A DNA stretch of 64,000 bases from Paraburkholderia phenoliruptrix (lineage in GTDB: Bacteria > Pseudomonadota > Gammaproteobacteria > Burkholderiales > Burkholderiaceae): assembly GCF_902859825.1 (NCBI RefSeq), contig NZ_CADIKB010000013.1:62001-126000 (forward strand), written 5' to 3'. Positions within the stretch are counted from its first letter, which is position 1. Each line of letters starts with the position of its first letter. Below are positions 37,417 through 46,871 of the stretch, piece by piece. The notes below the pieces were generated by a model. It made no database searches. It was not told the origin of the DNA and saw nothing but the letters and a program-made list of their open reading frames with translations. The position numbers and the translations under genes were made by a program.

Positions 37417-38115
37417 TCACCACGGCGACACGTTGAGGAAGAAGCGTTGCAGCCAGCCCATGTTCTCCGCCTCGTCGACGTAGCCTTTCGCGGAGTATTC
37501 GATTTTCGCGTCGGCGACCTGCGTGGAGTACACCGCGTTCAGATTCGAAATGGTGTTCGGATTGACGACGCCCGAGAAACGCACGAATTCGTTGCCTTGA
37601 TTGATCAGCATCTGCTTTTCGCCGCTGACCATCAGGTTGCCGTTCGGCAGCACGCCGGTCACGGTCACGGTGATGGTGCCGTTGAACGTGTTCGACGCAT
37701 TCGCGCCGCCCGTCGACGCGAACTTGTTGGCACCGCTCGCGCTCAGGTTCGCTTTGCCGAACAGGCCGCCGAGGAAGCCGGCCGTCGGCACGTCGAAGCT
37801 CGTGTTGCCGCTGCGGTTCACGCCTGCGCCGGACGACTTCGTCGCGTTGACGTTTTCCTGAATCACGATGGTCAGGATGTCCCCCACATTGCGCGGCCGT
37901 TGGTCTTCGAACAACGGCCGGCCCGCGTAACCCGGGTTGTAGATCGAGCCGGGCGCCTGCGCTTGCGGCGGCATCGGCGGCATCGCCGTCATGGGCTGCT
38001 GCGTGATCGGCTGCTTCGGCACGAGGCCGCAACCGCCGAGCGCGGCGAGCAGCGTGAGCTGCACGAGCGCGACGGCAGTGCGCGAGTGGACCGGATTACG
38101 AGTGAAGTACGACAT
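37417..38115 (-). CDS. flgH: Flagellar L-ring lipoprotein FlgH
   Basis: 232-residue outer-membrane lipoprotein forming the L ring. The lipobox LGGC puts the lipidated Cys at residue 29. Typical segments are [17 protein letters not shown] ([19 protein letters not shown]), [19 protein letters not shown] and the C-terminal [20 protein letters not shown]. It lies 37 bp after flgG. Confidence 0.97.
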   Translation of the reverse strand: MSYFTRNPVHSRTAVALVQLTLLAALGGCGLVPKQPITQQPMTAMPPMPPQAQAPGSIYNPGYAGRPLFEDQRPRNVGDILTIVIQENVNATKSSGAGVNRSGNTSFDVPTAGFLGGLFGKANLSASGANKFASTGGANASNTFNGTITVTVTGVLPNGNLMVSGEKQMLINQGNEFVRFSGVVNPNTISNLNAVYSTQVADAKIEYSAKGYVDEAENMGWLQRFFLNVSPW

Positions 38116-38152
38116 CTTGATTACCGCCTGTCAATTCCCGCTGGCTTCAGCG

Positions 38153-38941
38153 TTAAACCTGCATCTGGCTGAGCGTCTGCAGCATCTGGTCGGACGTCGT
38201 CACGGCCTTGCTGTTGATTTCGTAAGCGCGTTGCGTCTGGATCATGTTCACCAGTTCCTGCACCACGTTCACGTTCGATGCTTCCACGTAGCCCTGATTC
38301 AGCGTGCCGGCGCCATTCAGGCCAGGCTGCGCGACGTTGGGCGCGCCCGACGAGGCCGTTTCCGCAAACAGGTTTTCGCCCTTTGCGTCGAGACCGGCCG
38401 GGTTGATGAAGGTGGCGAGCTGCATCGTGCCGAGCTGCTGCGTGTTGGTCGAGCCGGCCACGGTGATGGATACTGCGCCGTCGCTGCCGATGGTGAGCGA
38501 CGTCGCATTGGTCGGCACCGTGATGGCCGGAATCACCTGATAGCCGCTCGACGTGACGAGCTGGCCTTGCGCGTTGGTCTGGAACGAGCCGTCGCGCGTA
38601 TAGGCGGTCGTGCCGTCGGGCATCTGCACCTGGAAAAAGCCCTGGCCGTTGATGGCGACGTCTTTCGAGTTGCCGGTCTGCTGCAGGTTGCCCTGCGTGT
38701 ACAGACGCTCGGTGGCGACCTGCTGGACACCGGTGCCGAGCTGGATGCCGGACGGCAATTCGGTTTGCTGCGTCGAGTTCGCGCCCGGCTGACGGACGGT
38801 TTGATACAGCAGATCCTCGAACACCGCGCGCGAGCCCTTGAAGCCGTTGGTGCTGACGTTCGCGAGGTTGTTCGAGATCACGTCCATCTGCGCCTGCTGC
38901 GCATTCATGCCGGTAGCGGCGATGTAGAGTGAGCGATTCAT
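38153..38941 (-). CDS. flgG: Flagellar distal rod protein FlgG
   Basis: 262-residue distal rod protein. N-terminal [20 protein letters not shown] and [20 protein letters not shown] and the C-terminal [20 protein letters not shown] are standard. Start at ATG 38939-38941 with GGAGA upstream; the longer frame to 38995 is not needed. Confidence 0.98.
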   Translation of the reverse strand: MNRSLYIAATGMNAQQAQMDVISNNLANVSTNGFKGSRAVFEDLLYQTVRQPGANSTQQTELPSGIQLGTGVQQVATERLYTQGNLQQTGNSKDVAINGQGFFQVQMPDGTTAYTRDGSFQTNAQGQLVTSSGYQVIPAITVPTNATSLTIGSDGAVSITVAGSTNTQQLGTMQLATFINPAGLDAKGENLFAETASSGAPNVAQPGLNGAGTLNQGYVEASNVNVVQELVNMIQTQRAYEINSKAVTTSDQMLQTLSQMQV

Positions 38942-39035
38942 AAATTTCTCCAATTTGAGCCGCACGTTGCGCTTTAGCGCTGAGTGCGGTCCCATGCAAC
39001 TTGTTTGCGAGCCGTTGCACGGCCCGCTATGCCCG

Positions 39036-39794
39036 TCAGCTGAAATTCAGCAACTGATTGGCGGCCTGATCGTTCTTGTCCGCGCTTTCCAGCAGCTTCG
39101 TCTGCATCTGGAACTGGCGGGCGTTGGTGATCATCGAAACCATCGCGCTCACCGGATTCACGTTGCTGCCTTCAAGCGATGCAGGCGCGACCGCCACGGT
39201 CGGATCCGCGTCGGCGGGATTGCCGTCGGCGGTGCGGAACAGGCCGTCGTCGCCGCGCGTCAGCGTTTGCGGATCGGGATTGACCAGCTTCAGCTGATCG
39301 ATCGTCACCACGGCTGTCGGCGGGTCGCCCGGCGTGAGCGCGGTCACCGTGCCGTCGCGGCCGATGGTGATCTGCGCGCCCGGCGGCACCGAAACCGGCC
39401 CACCGTTGCCGAGCACCACCTGATTGGTGGCGTTGACCAGTTGGCCGTTCTGGTCGATGTGCAGATTGCCCGCGCGCGTGTAGGCCTCGCCGCCGTCGGC
39501 GGTCTGCACGGACAGCCAGCCCGGGCCTTCGATCGCGACGTCGAGAGGATTGCCCGTCTGCTGGATCGGGCCGGGCGTGTAGTCCGCGCCCGGCGTCGAC
39601 GACAGCACGAAGGTACGCGTGGTGTTGTCGTTGATCGAACTGCCGTCGCCGAACGACATCGGCACGGCGCGAAACGTCGCCAGCTGCGCGCGGAAACCGG
39701 TGGTCGACGCGTTCGCCAGATTGTTCGCAACGATGGCCTGCTGTTCGAGCGCTTGCGTGCTGCCCGACATCGCGGTGTAGATCAGGCGATCCAT
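39036..39794 (-). CDS. flgF: Flagellar proximal rod protein FlgF
   Basis: 252-residue rod protein. It starts [20 protein letters not shown], with [19 protein letters not shown]; the C-terminal [20 protein letters not shown] helix matches the family. It lies 20 bp after flgE. Confidence 0.97.
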   Translation of the reverse strand: MDRLIYTAMSGSTQALEQQAIVANNLANASTTGFRAQLATFRAVPMSFGDGSSINDNTTRTFVLSSTPGADYTPGPIQQTGNPLDVAIEGPGWLSVQTADGGEAYTRAGNLHIDQNGQLVNATNQVVLGNGGPVSVPPGAQITIGRDGTVTALTPGDPPTAVVTIDQLKLVNPDPQTLTRGDDGLFRTADGNPADADPTVAVAPASLEGSNVNPVSAMVSMITNARQFQMQTKLLESADKNDQAANQLLNFS

Positions 39795-39814
39795 GATGGG
39801 TCCGTCCTGCTCGC

Positions 39815-41323
39815 TTACAGGTTGATGAGCGTCTGGTCGACGGTCTGCTGCGTCTTGATCGTCTGCGCGTTCGCCTGATAGTTGCGTTGCGCGGTGATCA
39901 GATCCACCAGTTCACTCGTCAGGTCGACGTTCGAGTTCTCGACCGCGCCGCCTTGCAGCACGCCGTGGTTCGTCGAGCCCGGCGCCGAAATCTGCGCGAC
40001 GCCCGACTGCGACGTCTGCTGGAATTCGTTGTTGCCGAGGTTGACGAGACCGTTCTGGTTCGAGAAGTTGGCAAGCACGATCTGGCCGAGCGCCGCGGTC
40101 TGCTGGTTCGAGTAGTTGCCGGTTAGCGTGCCGTCGGCGCCGATCGTGAAGCTCGTCAGCGTGCCGGCCGCGTAGCCGTCGGGCTGCAGCGAGTTCACGC
40201 CGTTCTTGCCGCCGTACTGCGTCGTGCCCGAAATGTTCAGCGTTAGCGCCTGCGGGGTCGACGAACCGTCGGTGGTCGGCACCGAGAAGTTGAAGACATA
40301 CGGCGTGGTGGTCGCGGTACCCGCAGCGTCGGTCGTGCCGAGCAGCGTGCCCGACGAGTTGAAGTTCGCGTGGCCCACGAGCGAGGCGGTGCCGGTCGAT
40401 ACGCCGGCGTACACGTCCCACGTGCCGGCCGAGGTCTTGGCGAAATACATGTTGACCGTCTGCGAGCCGCCGAGCGAGTCGTACACGGTCGTGCTGGTCG
40501 AGTAGTTATACGTCGACGAGCTGTTCTGGTTGAAGGCCACCGGCGTCGGCGCAATGGTGTAGCTGTCGCCGGTGCCAGGCACGCCGTTGAACGTGACGGT
40601 CTGACCGTTGCCGAGCGAGATCGGCGAGCCGGCCGTGTAGGTGCCGGTCGTCGAAGTGCCGAGCGTCGTGTCGGTCACCGTGTAGGCCGTCGCGCTGGTG
40701 AACGTGACGGTGTAGTTGTCCTTGTTCGTGCCGGAGGCGGTGTTGGTGATCGTCGCGCCCGGCGACGTGAGCGTGCCGGTATTCGACGCGCTGGCCGTCA
40801 CGCTCGGCGTGCCGAGCATCAGCGGATCCTGCGCGTTCAGGTTGAGGCCGGCGGAAATGTTGGTGGTGGCCTTCGGCGCGATGTTCGCGGTCGGTACGCT
40901 CAACGGCACGGTCTGCGCGGTGTTGATGATGCCGGAGCTGTTCGCGGCATAACCCATCAGCTGCAAGCCTTGCGCGTTCGTGATGAAGCCGTTCTTGTCG
41001 AGCTGGAACACGCCGTTGCGCGAATACACGAGCGAACCGTTGTTCGACAGCTGGAAGAAGCCGTTGCCGTTGATCGCGACGTCGAGCGCCTGGTTCGTGC
41101 TCGTGATCGTGCCTTGCGAAAACTGCTGCTGCACTTCCGAGAGCTTCGTGCCGATGCCGACCTGGTTGCCCACGGCGGTCGCCACCGAATTCGCGTACAT
41201 GTCGGCGAATTGTGCCGCGCCGCTCTTGAAGCCAACCGTATTCGCGTTGGCAATGTTGTTGCCGATCACGTCGAGATCGCTCGACGATGCCGACAAACCA
41301 CTCAAACCTTGTTGGTAACCCAT
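39815..41323 (-). CDS. flgE: Flagellar hook protein FlgE
   Basis: 502-residue hook subunit. Family ends are GYQQGLSGLSASSSDLDVIG and ANTVGFKSGAAQFADMYANS at the N-terminus, and SNVDLTSELVDLITAQRNYQ at the C-terminus. It is about 100 residues longer than the enteric hook protein, with an extended Thr/Gly/Ser-rich outer domain. It lies 43 bp after flgD. Confidence 0.98.
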   Translation of the reverse strand: MGYQQGLSGLSASSSDLDVIGNNIANANTVGFKSGAAQFADMYANSVATAVGNQVGIGTKLSEVQQQFSQGTITSTNQALDVAINGNGFFQLSNNGSLVYSRNGVFQLDKNGFITNAQGLQLMGYAANSSGIINTAQTVPLSVPTANIAPKATTNISAGLNLNAQDPLMLGTPSVTASASNTGTLTSPGATITNTASGTNKDNYTVTFTSATAYTVTDTTLGTSTTGTYTAGSPISLGNGQTVTFNGVPGTGDSYTIAPTPVAFNQNSSSTYNYSTSTTVYDSLGGSQTVNMYFAKTSAGTWDVYAGVSTGTASLVGHANFNSSGTLLGTTDAAGTATTTPYVFNFSVPTTDGSSTPQALTLNISGTTQYGGKNGVNSLQPDGYAAGTLTSFTIGADGTLTGNYSNQQTAALGQIVLANFSNQNGLVNLGNNEFQQTSQSGVAQISAPGSTNHGVLQGGAVENSNVDLTSELVDLITAQRNYQANAQTIKTQQTVDQTLINL

Positions 41324-41366
41324 GACGGTCTCCGTGTCTGGAAAGTCGTAACTGACTTGATCTGAA

Positions 41367-42098
41367 TTAGAGGATGGCGGCGACGCTCGTCAGCGAGACG
41401 GTCGAGCCGTTCGACAGCACGAGGCCCGGCGTCCCGCTCGACTGCGTCACGACGCTTTGCACCGTTGCGCCCGCGAGCGTGCTGGCCGTGGCCTGCTGGC
41501 CGTTGATCGTGCCGACCGCGCTGATGGTGTAGGTGCCGTCGGGCAGCGTGTTGCCGGCCGAGTCGGTCGGCGTCCAGCCCACCGGAATCGTGCCCGCCGA
41601 CTGCTTGCCGAGGTCGATCGTGTTGACGATCTGGCCTGCCGAGTTCTTCACGACGACCTGCAGGTCGTTCACCGAGTTCGCGAGCTGCACGCCGAACGAG
41701 CTGGCCTTGCCGCCTGCAACCGAAATCGAGCTGCCCGGCGCGAGCACGGTCGAGCCGATCAGCAGCGCCGCCTGCGACTGCTGGCCGGCGGACATCTGCG
41801 TCGCGAGCGAGCTCAACGTCGTGTTCAACTGGCTGATGCCCGACACGGTGTTGATCTGGGCGAGCTGCGAAGTCATCTGCGAGCTGTCCATCGGATTGGT
41901 CGGATCCTGGTTCTTCAACTGCGCCACGAGCAGGCTCAGGAAGGTGTTCTGCAGATCGGTCGCCGAGGTGCCGGAGGTGCCGGTCGTCGAACTGGTCGAA
42001 CTGCCCGTGCTCGACGAGCTCTTCGTGCCGTTCATCGTGTCGAGCAGCGTTTGCGACACGTTCGTGCCGTTGCTGCCGATGGTGGTGCTGGTGGTCAA
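41367..42098 (-). CDS. flgD: Flagellar hook capping protein FlgD
   Basis: 243-residue scaffold that caps the growing hook and is later shed. The N-terminal region FLSLLVAQLKNQDPTNPMDS and SQMTSQLAQINTVSGI are diagnostic. The Ig-like/Tudor C-domain includes VGWTPTDSAGNTLPDGTYTI-like sequence. It starts at TTG 42096-42098, with GAGGAG 6 nt upstream; there is no ATG in a better place. It lies 10 bp after flgC. Confidence 0.96.
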   Translation of the reverse strand: MTTSTTIGSNGTNVSQTLLDTMNGTKSSSSTGSSTSSTTGTSGTSATDLQNTFLSLLVAQLKNQDPTNPMDSSQMTSQLAQINTVSGISQLNTTLSSLATQMSAGQQSQAALLIGSTVLAPGSSISVAGGKASSFGVQLANSVNDLQVVVKNSAGQIVNTIDLGKQSAGTIPVGWTPTDSAGNTLPDGTYTISAVGTINGQQATASTLAGATVQSVVTQSSGTPGLVLSNGSTVSLTSVAAIL

Positions 42099-42108
42099 GG
42101 GGCTCTCC

Positions 42109-42534
42109 TCAGGTTCCGATCGTGAGCGTTTTCAGCATCAGGGTCTTGGCGGTGTTCAGCGTTTCGACGTTGGCCTGATACGAGCGCGACGCCGAAATCA
42201 TGTTCACCATTTCCTGCACCGGGTCGACGTTCGGCAAGGTGACATAGCCGTCCGCGTTCGCCGCCGGGTTGCCGGGGTCGTAGGCGGTCTTCATCGGCGT
42301 CGGGTCGTCGACCACGCCGGTAACCTGCACGCCACCAACCTGCTGGCCGGACGCCGTGCGCGCACCGCCGAGCGGCGCGACCGCGAACACGACCTGCTTG
42401 GCCTTGTACGGCTGGCCGTCCGGGCCGGTCGTGCTGTCCGCATTGGCGAGGTTCGAGGCCGTCACGTTGAGCCGTTGCGACTGCGCGGACATCGCCGAGC
42501 CTGCAACACCGAATATGTTCATCAAAGAAGGCAT
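42109..42534 (-). CDS. flgC: Flagellar proximal rod protein FlgC
   Basis: 141-residue rod protein. [20 protein letters not shown] and [20 protein letters not shown] at the N-terminus, and [20 protein letters not shown] at the C-terminus, match the family. A 91-bp gap separates it from flgB. Confidence 0.98.
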   Translation of the reverse strand: MPSLMNIFGVAGSAMSAQSQRLNVTASNLANADSTTGPDGQPYKAKQVVFAVAPLGGARTASGQQVGGVQVTGVVDDPTPMKTAYDPGNPAANADGYVTLPNVDPVQEMVNMISASRSYQANVETLNTAKTLMLKTLTIGT

Positions 42535-42625
42535 GTTTGCTGACCTTTCTTGCCGGTTCGAGCCGGCTTCAAGTTAGTTCCCGTAGCGATCTGTTCTACC
42601 TGCCGCGCATGTCTTGCGGCGCTGC

Positions 42626-43117
42626 TCAGGAGCCCGACTGGATCGCCGACAGCATCGTCTTGATCTGGTTCGAGAGCACCGTCATGCCGGATTCGAAGTG
42701 CAGCGTGTTGTCCGCGAACTGCACGCGCTCCGTGTCGATGTCGACGGTATTGCCGTCGAGCGCCGGTTGCGTCGGCACGCGGTATTGCAGATTGCCGTAG
42801 TCGTCCGAGGTGCCGCCTGCCGCGCTCAGCGTCGATTTGCCGGACATGTGGCCCGGCGCCGTCGCCGCCATCGACATGCCGCTCGTCACGCCGGCCGGCT
42901 GCGCCATCGGCAGCGCGGCGGTGTTCGACGCCGCGTGGCCGGTCGCGCCGGTCTTTTTCAGCGCGCCCGCAAGCGACGAAGCGAAGTCGACGTCGCGCGC
43001 CTTGTAGCCGGGCGTGTCGGCATTGGCGATATTCGACGAAAGAAGCTCCTGGCGGTAAGCGCGCACGTCGAGCGCTTCACGTCCAAAAGCGAATTCGGCA
43101 TCGAGTTTGTCCAGCAT
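42626..43117 (-). CDS. flgB: Flagellar proximal rod protein FlgB
   Basis: 163-residue rod protein, first gene of the flgBCDEFGHIJ run. LSSNIANADTPGYKARDVDF and the C-terminal NQIKTMLSAIQSG region match. A ~40-residue Ala/Gly/Met-rich insertion in the middle makes it slightly longer than usual. It is divergent from flgA; the shared control region holds the element at 43260-43298. Confidence 0.97.
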   Translation of the reverse strand: MLDKLDAEFAFGREALDVRAYRQELLSSNIANADTPGYKARDVDFASSLAGALKKTGATGHAASNTAALPMAQPAGVTSGMSMAATAPGHMSGKSTLSAAGGTSDDYGNLQYRVPTQPALDGNTVDIDTERVQFADNTLHFESGMTVLSNQIKTMLSAIQSGS

Positions 43118-43259
43118 AAGAATCTCCGGAGAGCGGTCCCGAGGCTTCCCGTGCGCCTCTTGTCAGAAAGCTGCATGAGACGGGAAGGCCTTTTTGCATG
43201 AGGAGCATCTTATGGGCGCCGCGCAAGCAGCAATCGGACGAATAACCGGGAAAGGGGGC

Positions 43260-43298
43260 TTCTATTCAACGTTTGCGCAAAGGGGGCGCTCAATAGAA
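43260..43298. promoter_or_regulatory. Symmetric flgB/flgA control element (candidate class II promoter)
   Basis: TTCTATT (43260-43266) and AATAGAA (43292-43298) are exact inverted copies 25 bp apart in the divergent gap. Each AATAGA half lies where a -10 box reading toward its gene could be (flgA start 43336; flgB start 43117). The layout resembles the fliE/fliF element. FlhDC control is inferred only. Confidence 0.4.
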
Positions 43299-43335
43299 TG
43301 CAAGGCGTACCGAATGCATTCGATGGAGAACCGCG

Positions 43336-44919
43336 ATGGACCAGCCCACTTCCGATCCGACGCCCCGCGCACGACGCGCGGCGGCGCATCGCATGAGTGC
43401 GGTCGCCCTGCGCGTCGCGGCCAGGCTTCTGTTGAGTTCGACGCTCGGCGTGGCCGCGTCGGGCGGCGCTGCGCTGCTGTTGGCCGCCGGCGCGCATGCC
43501 GGCGAAGCCGACGGCCCGATCGTGATTGCCGGCCCGAACGAACAGAATCCCGCCGCGCTCGCGGAACTTGCCGAGCATATGCAGACGGCGCCCGCCAAAC
43601 GGACCGGCTCGGCCGCAACACTCGCCGCCGCCACCGCGCAATCGCTGACGCGGGGTTCGTCCACGCGCGACGCCGATGCGTTTACCCGCGCCGCCAATGC
43701 CAGCGGCTCGATCGTCATCGCGGGCGCGGGCGACACGCCGGTCGCGCCGCAAATGATTCGCACCAATTTCAAGCCGGACGCCAACGGTGTCGTCACCATT
43801 CCCGCGCCGGGGCGCGCCGGCTCGAGCGCCACCAGCACACCGAACTCCGCCAACCCGGCCGATACGGCCAGCACAGCCGGCACCGCCGGCCGCCTCAACA
43901 CGATGCCGGCTTCGCGCCGCGTCGTGCCGGTTGTCGTGACCCCGGCGCCGCAAACCAACGGCGCGCGCGGCAGCGCGGGTGTTCAGCCGGTCGCGGCCAA
44001 CGCGCCTTCGGGCGTGGCAGGCCGCGCAGCGGCTGGCGTGTCGGAGTCGACGGCAGCTGCAGGTTCTTCGGCAACAGACAGTTTCGATCCGCTGGCCGCA
44101 CGCGGCGAGCCGCCGCAGTTCGGCGCGGACGGCAAACCGGTTGCCACGCGCGCGAGCGCGCCCGCCCATTCGGCGATGAGCGCCGGCGTCGCGCCGACGG
44201 CCAGCATGCCTGTCACGCGGCCTGCCGCAGCCGCGGCGGCCGTCGCCCAACCGAATGCGCGCACGGCAGCCCCGGCGCAGTCTGCGCCGCTACCCGGCCA
44301 GCAGGACCCGGAAGCGATTCGCGCCGTCGCGCTGGCGTTTTTGCAACAGCAATCGGCGGGCTTGCCGGGCAAGGTGGAAATCACCGTCGCGCCCGCGTTT
44401 CCGCGCGGTCTCGCGGCGTGCATGATGCTCGAGCCGTTCATGCCGAGCGGCGCGCGCCTGTGGGGCCGCGTGACCGTCGGCGTGCGTTGCGCCGGCCAGC
44501 GTCCGTGGACCATCTATCTGCAGACGCGCGTTTCGCTGCATGCCACCTACTACCTCGCGGGCCGCGCCATGTCGGTCGGCGAAGTGCTCACCGCCGCCGA
44601 CCTCGTCGCGCGCGATGGCGATCTGACGGGCTTGCCGCAGGCCATCGTGACGGATCCGGCGCAGGCGGTCGGCTCGGTCACGCTCACGCGCGTCTCCGCC
44701 GGCATGCCGCTGCGCCGCGACATGCTCAAAAGCGCGTCGGCGGTGTCCATCGGACAGACGGTGCGCGTGGTGGCTGCCGGCGACGGTTTCGCGATTTCTT
44801 CGGAAGGCAGCGCGATGAACAATGCGTCGCCGGGTCAGCAGGTTCGGGTGAAGACCGCCAACGGCCAGGTCATCTCGGGCATCGTCAAGGATGGCGCCAC
44901 GGTGGAGATTCAACTGTGA
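43336..44919 (+). CDS. flgA: Flagellar P-ring assembly chaperone FlgA (extended form)
   Basis: 527-residue periplasmic chaperone for FlgI assembly. A signal-like hydrophobic segment (about 33-55, ending AGAHAGEA) is followed by ~270 residues of Ala/Pro/Thr-rich low-complexity sequence. The real SAF/ChapFlgA domains occupy only the last ~220 residues (GKVEITVAPAFPRGLAACMM, ITAADLVARDGDLTGLPQA-like LTAADLVARDGDLTG, and the end PGQQVRVKTANGQVISGIVK). Typical FlgA is about 220-240 residues, so the extension is remarkable. First gene of the plus-strand flgAMN set. Confidence 0.93.
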   Translation: MDQPTSDPTPRARRAAAHRMSAVALRVAARLLLSSTLGVAASGGAALLLAAGAHAGEADGPIVIAGPNEQNPAALAELAEHMQTAPAKRTGSAATLAAATAQSLTRGSSTRDADAFTRAANASGSIVIAGAGDTPVAPQMIRTNFKPDANGVVTIPAPGRAGSSATSTPNSANPADTASTAGTAGRLNTMPASRRVVPVVVTPAPQTNGARGSAGVQPVAANAPSGVAGRAAAGVSESTAAAGSSATDSFDPLAARGEPPQFGADGKPVATRASAPAHSAMSAGVAPTASMPVTRPAAAAAAVAQPNARTAAPAQSAPLPGQQDPEAIRAVALAFLQQQSAGLPGKVEITVAPAFPRGLAACMMLEPFMPSGARLWGRVTVGVRCAGQRPWTIYLQTRVSLHATYYLAGRAMSVGEVLTAADLVARDGDLTGLPQAIVTDPAQAVGSVTLTRVSAGMPLRRDMLKSASAVSIGQTVRVVAAGDGFAISSEGSAMNNASPGQQVRVKTANGQVISGIVKDGATVEIQL

Positions 44920-45016
44920 ATGCGGACGACCCGCGCGTCGCGCAGGCTCTGGCGGCGCCGGCCGTTTCAGGGCCGGATCGTCTTGATAGACAAGGAAAAA
45001 GCTGCAGCGATTGCGC

Positions 45017-45044
45017 TAAAGTTTTGATGAACGCTTGCCGTTAT
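45017..45044 (+). promoter_or_regulatory. FliA (sigma-28) promoter of flgMN
   Basis: TAAAGTTT (8/8 match), 12 bp, GCCGTTAT (6/8). It lies 29 bp before the flgM GTG. It gives flgM a late promoter besides read-through from flgA, the standard feedback design for the anti-sigma factor. Confidence 0.78.
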
Positions 45045-45072
45045 CAGAATCAAATCGTTCAGGAAGCCAATC

Positions 45073-45426
45073 GTGAAAGTCGATTCCCAAACCAATTCGA
45101 ACCTGCCGACGTTGAAAGATGCCGTGTCCCGCTCGCAGCAAAGCGAAGCGGCGACCGCGAACACCGGCGCGCAGACGGCGGGCACTGCCTCGCAACCCAC
45201 TTCCAGCGGCTCGGGCGACGCGAGCGTCAGCCTGTCGGGCCTGTCGCAGCATTTGCGCAGCCTCGCGGCGTCCGGTTCCGCCGACATCGACACGGCGCAC
45301 GTCGAGTCGATCAAGCAGGCCATCAAGGACGGCACGCTCACGATCGACTCCGGCAAGATCGCCGACGGTGTGCTGAGCACCGCGCGCGAACTGTTGCAGA
45401 ACAAATCCTCGTCGACCGGCAACTAA
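45073..45426 (+). CDS. flgM: Anti-sigma-28 factor FlgM
   Basis: 117-residue, largely unstructured protein that holds FliA inactive until the hook is complete and is then exported. The C-terminal sigma-binding part (IDTAHVESIKQAIKDGTLTI, DSGKIADGVLSTARELLQNK) is diagnostic. The N-terminus is Ser/Thr/Ala-rich. Start at GTG 45073, with AGGA 8 nt upstream. It lies 153 bp after flgA and 94 bp before flgN. Confidence 0.96.
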   Translation: MKVDSQTNSNLPTLKDAVSRSQQSEAATANTGAQTAGTASQPTSSGSGDASVSLSGLSQHLRSLAASGSADIDTAHVESIKQAIKDGTLTIDSGKIADGVLSTARELLQNKSSSTGN

Positions 45427-45520
45427 TCGACGCATCGAAGTACGGTGAATGGCCGGGCGGCGTTCGACAAACACGGCTCGCAACTCCTCTGCGAGCCGAC
45501 GTTTTCAGCGAGTTGTTGAG

Positions 45521-45967
45521 ATGAAAGACGCCCTGCTTGCCACCCTCATCGAAGAATATTCCGCCGTCGAGGCCTTCGCGTCGGTCCTGACGCTCGAGAC
45601 CAAGGCGCTCACCGCGTTGTCGCCGGTCGAATTGCTGCCTTCGGTGATCGAGAAAAAGACCGCACTGATCGGCGAGCTCGCGCAGCTCGAAACCCGCCGC
45701 GACGAGCTGCTCGCCGGCATGGGTTTTCCCGGCGGCTGGGCCGGCATGGAACTCGCCGCCAGCACCGACGAGCGCCTCGGCGCCCAATGGTCGCTGCTGC
45801 AAAAGGCCGCCGAGCGCGCGCGCCGCTCGAACACCAGCAACGGCGAGCTGATTCGCGTGCGCATGGACTACAACCAGCGGGCGCTGGCCGCGTTACAGGT
45901 GGTGATGCCGCAAAAGGCCGGTTTCTACGGTCCGGACGGACGCATTCCGGCACGCGCGGCGGTGTAA
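45521..45967 (+). CDS. flgN: Flagellar export chaperone FlgN
   Basis: 148-residue helical chaperone for the junction proteins FlgK and FlgL. Identified by the position after flgM and by the helical pattern (LLATLIEEYSAVEAFASVLT, LIGELAQLETRRDELLAGMG, NGELIRVRMDYNQRALAAL). Start at ATG 45521 rather than the in-frame 45449, which is Arg-rich. It is followed by a strong terminator. Confidence 0.92.
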   Translation: MKDALLATLIEEYSAVEAFASVLTLETKALTALSPVELLPSVIEKKTALIGELAQLETRRDELLAGMGFPGGWAGMELAASTDERLGAQWSLLQKAAERARRSNTSNGELIRVRMDYNQRALAALQVVMPQKAGFYGPDGRIPARAAV

Positions 45968-45995
45968 AACCGCGATCAGACAGAACATTTCCATC

Positions 45996-46032
45996 AAGGG
46001 CTCGTCGCTGCGACGGGCCCTTTTTGTTTTTA
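45996..46032 (+). terminator. Rho-independent terminator after flgN
   Basis: AAGGGCTCGTCG, loop CTG, CGACGGGCCCTT (one G-T pair in the stem), then TTTTTGTTTTTA. It closes the flgAMN unit. Confidence 0.92.
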
Positions 46033-46250
46033 CCGTCTCGCTCACTCGCACTTCCCTCCTCCCCTCACACGTTGGCCATCCGGCCAGGTGGCGCTCAGGG
46101 TGCCGCCCGCGTTCAAATCTCCTCTTCCCCCAACGAGGTTTTCCGCCGCCGGCACGCCTAGGCACGCCGCCTTTCCCGTGTCATCCGACAGCAGCGAAAA
46201 CTGACTCTAGCGAGGTTGTGTAATCGTGTGTATAGTACGAGGAGTGCAGT

Positions 46251-46433
46251 ATGAACAGTGCCGAGGTCGTCAAACTGATTCACGCGGATGGCTGGCGGCT
46301 TGTCCGGATATCGGGCAGCCATCATCACTTCCGGCACGCATTGAAAGCCGGGCTCGTGACCATCCCCCATCCCAAAAGGGACCTTCCGCCCGGCACGCTG
46401 AACAGCATCTTGAAACAGGCAGGGCTGAAATGA
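46251..46433 (+). CDS. hicA: HicA-family mRNA interferase toxin
   Basis: 60-residue toxin with the HicA fold, a small double-stranded-RNA-binding-like ribonuclease that cuts mRNA. The signature is VVKLIHADGWRLVRISGSHHHF with the key His cluster (residues 24-26), followed by VTIPHPKRDLPPGTLNSILKQAGL. GAGGAG lies 7 nt before the ATG. It overlaps hicB by 4 nt (ATGA), so translation is coupled. It lies between the flagellar anti-sigma operon and fliA, with no flagellar role expected. Confidence 0.95.
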   Translation: MNSAEVVKLIHADGWRLVRISGSHHHFRHALKAGLVTIPHPKRDLPPGTLNSILKQAGLK

Positions 46434-46840
46434 AAAACTTGATCTTTCCGGTCGCCATCGAGCCAGGTGACGCAGAGCACGCGTTCGGCGTCATCGTGCC
46501 GGATATTCCGGGCTGTCATTCGGCGGGAGATACGCTGGAGGAGGCTTACGCGAACGCGAAAGAGGCGATCGAGGCGCATCTGGACACGCTGCTCGACGAA
46601 GGCTTGCCGATTCCCGAAAGGCGGACGCTAGACGAGCATCGGCGCAATCCTGACTACGCGGGTTTCACGTGGGGCTTCGTGACCACCCGGAATATTCCCG
46701 CGCTCAAGAAGGCGGTTCGCATCAACATCTCGTTACCCGAGGCGCTGGTGCATGAAATCGACGAATACGCGCAGGCGCGTGGCATGTCGCGTTCTGCTTT
46801 TCTCGCGCTCGCCGCCGAGCATGAAATGGCGGAGGCTTGA
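46430..46840 (+). CDS. hicB: HicB-family antitoxin with ribbon-helix-helix DNA-binding tail
   Basis: 136-residue antitoxin. The N-terminal partial RNase-H-like HicB domain (about 1-75: FGVIVPDIPGCHSAGDTLEE AYANAKEAIEAHLDTLLDEG) binds HicA. A C-terminal ribbon-helix-helix motif (about 95-132: VRINISLPEALVHEIDEYAQ) binds the operator for autoregulation. Start at ATG 46430 inside the last codons of hicA. It is convergent with fliA (31 bp apart). Confidence 0.94.
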   Translation: MKNLIFPVAIEPGDAEHAFGVIVPDIPGCHSAGDTLEEAYANAKEAIEAHLDTLLDEGLPIPERRTLDEHRRNPDYAGFTWGFVTTRNIPALKKAVRINISLPEALVHEIDEYAQARGMSRSAFLALAAEHEMAEA

Positions 46841-46871
46841 CACGCATGCGTTGGCGCGCGAGGCAGAGCGC

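Noticed and set aside
46190..46250. sigma-70 promoter for hicAB
   Set aside because: A TATAGT lies at a fair place, but no -35 box at 16-18 bp could be found by eye, so no feature is claimed.
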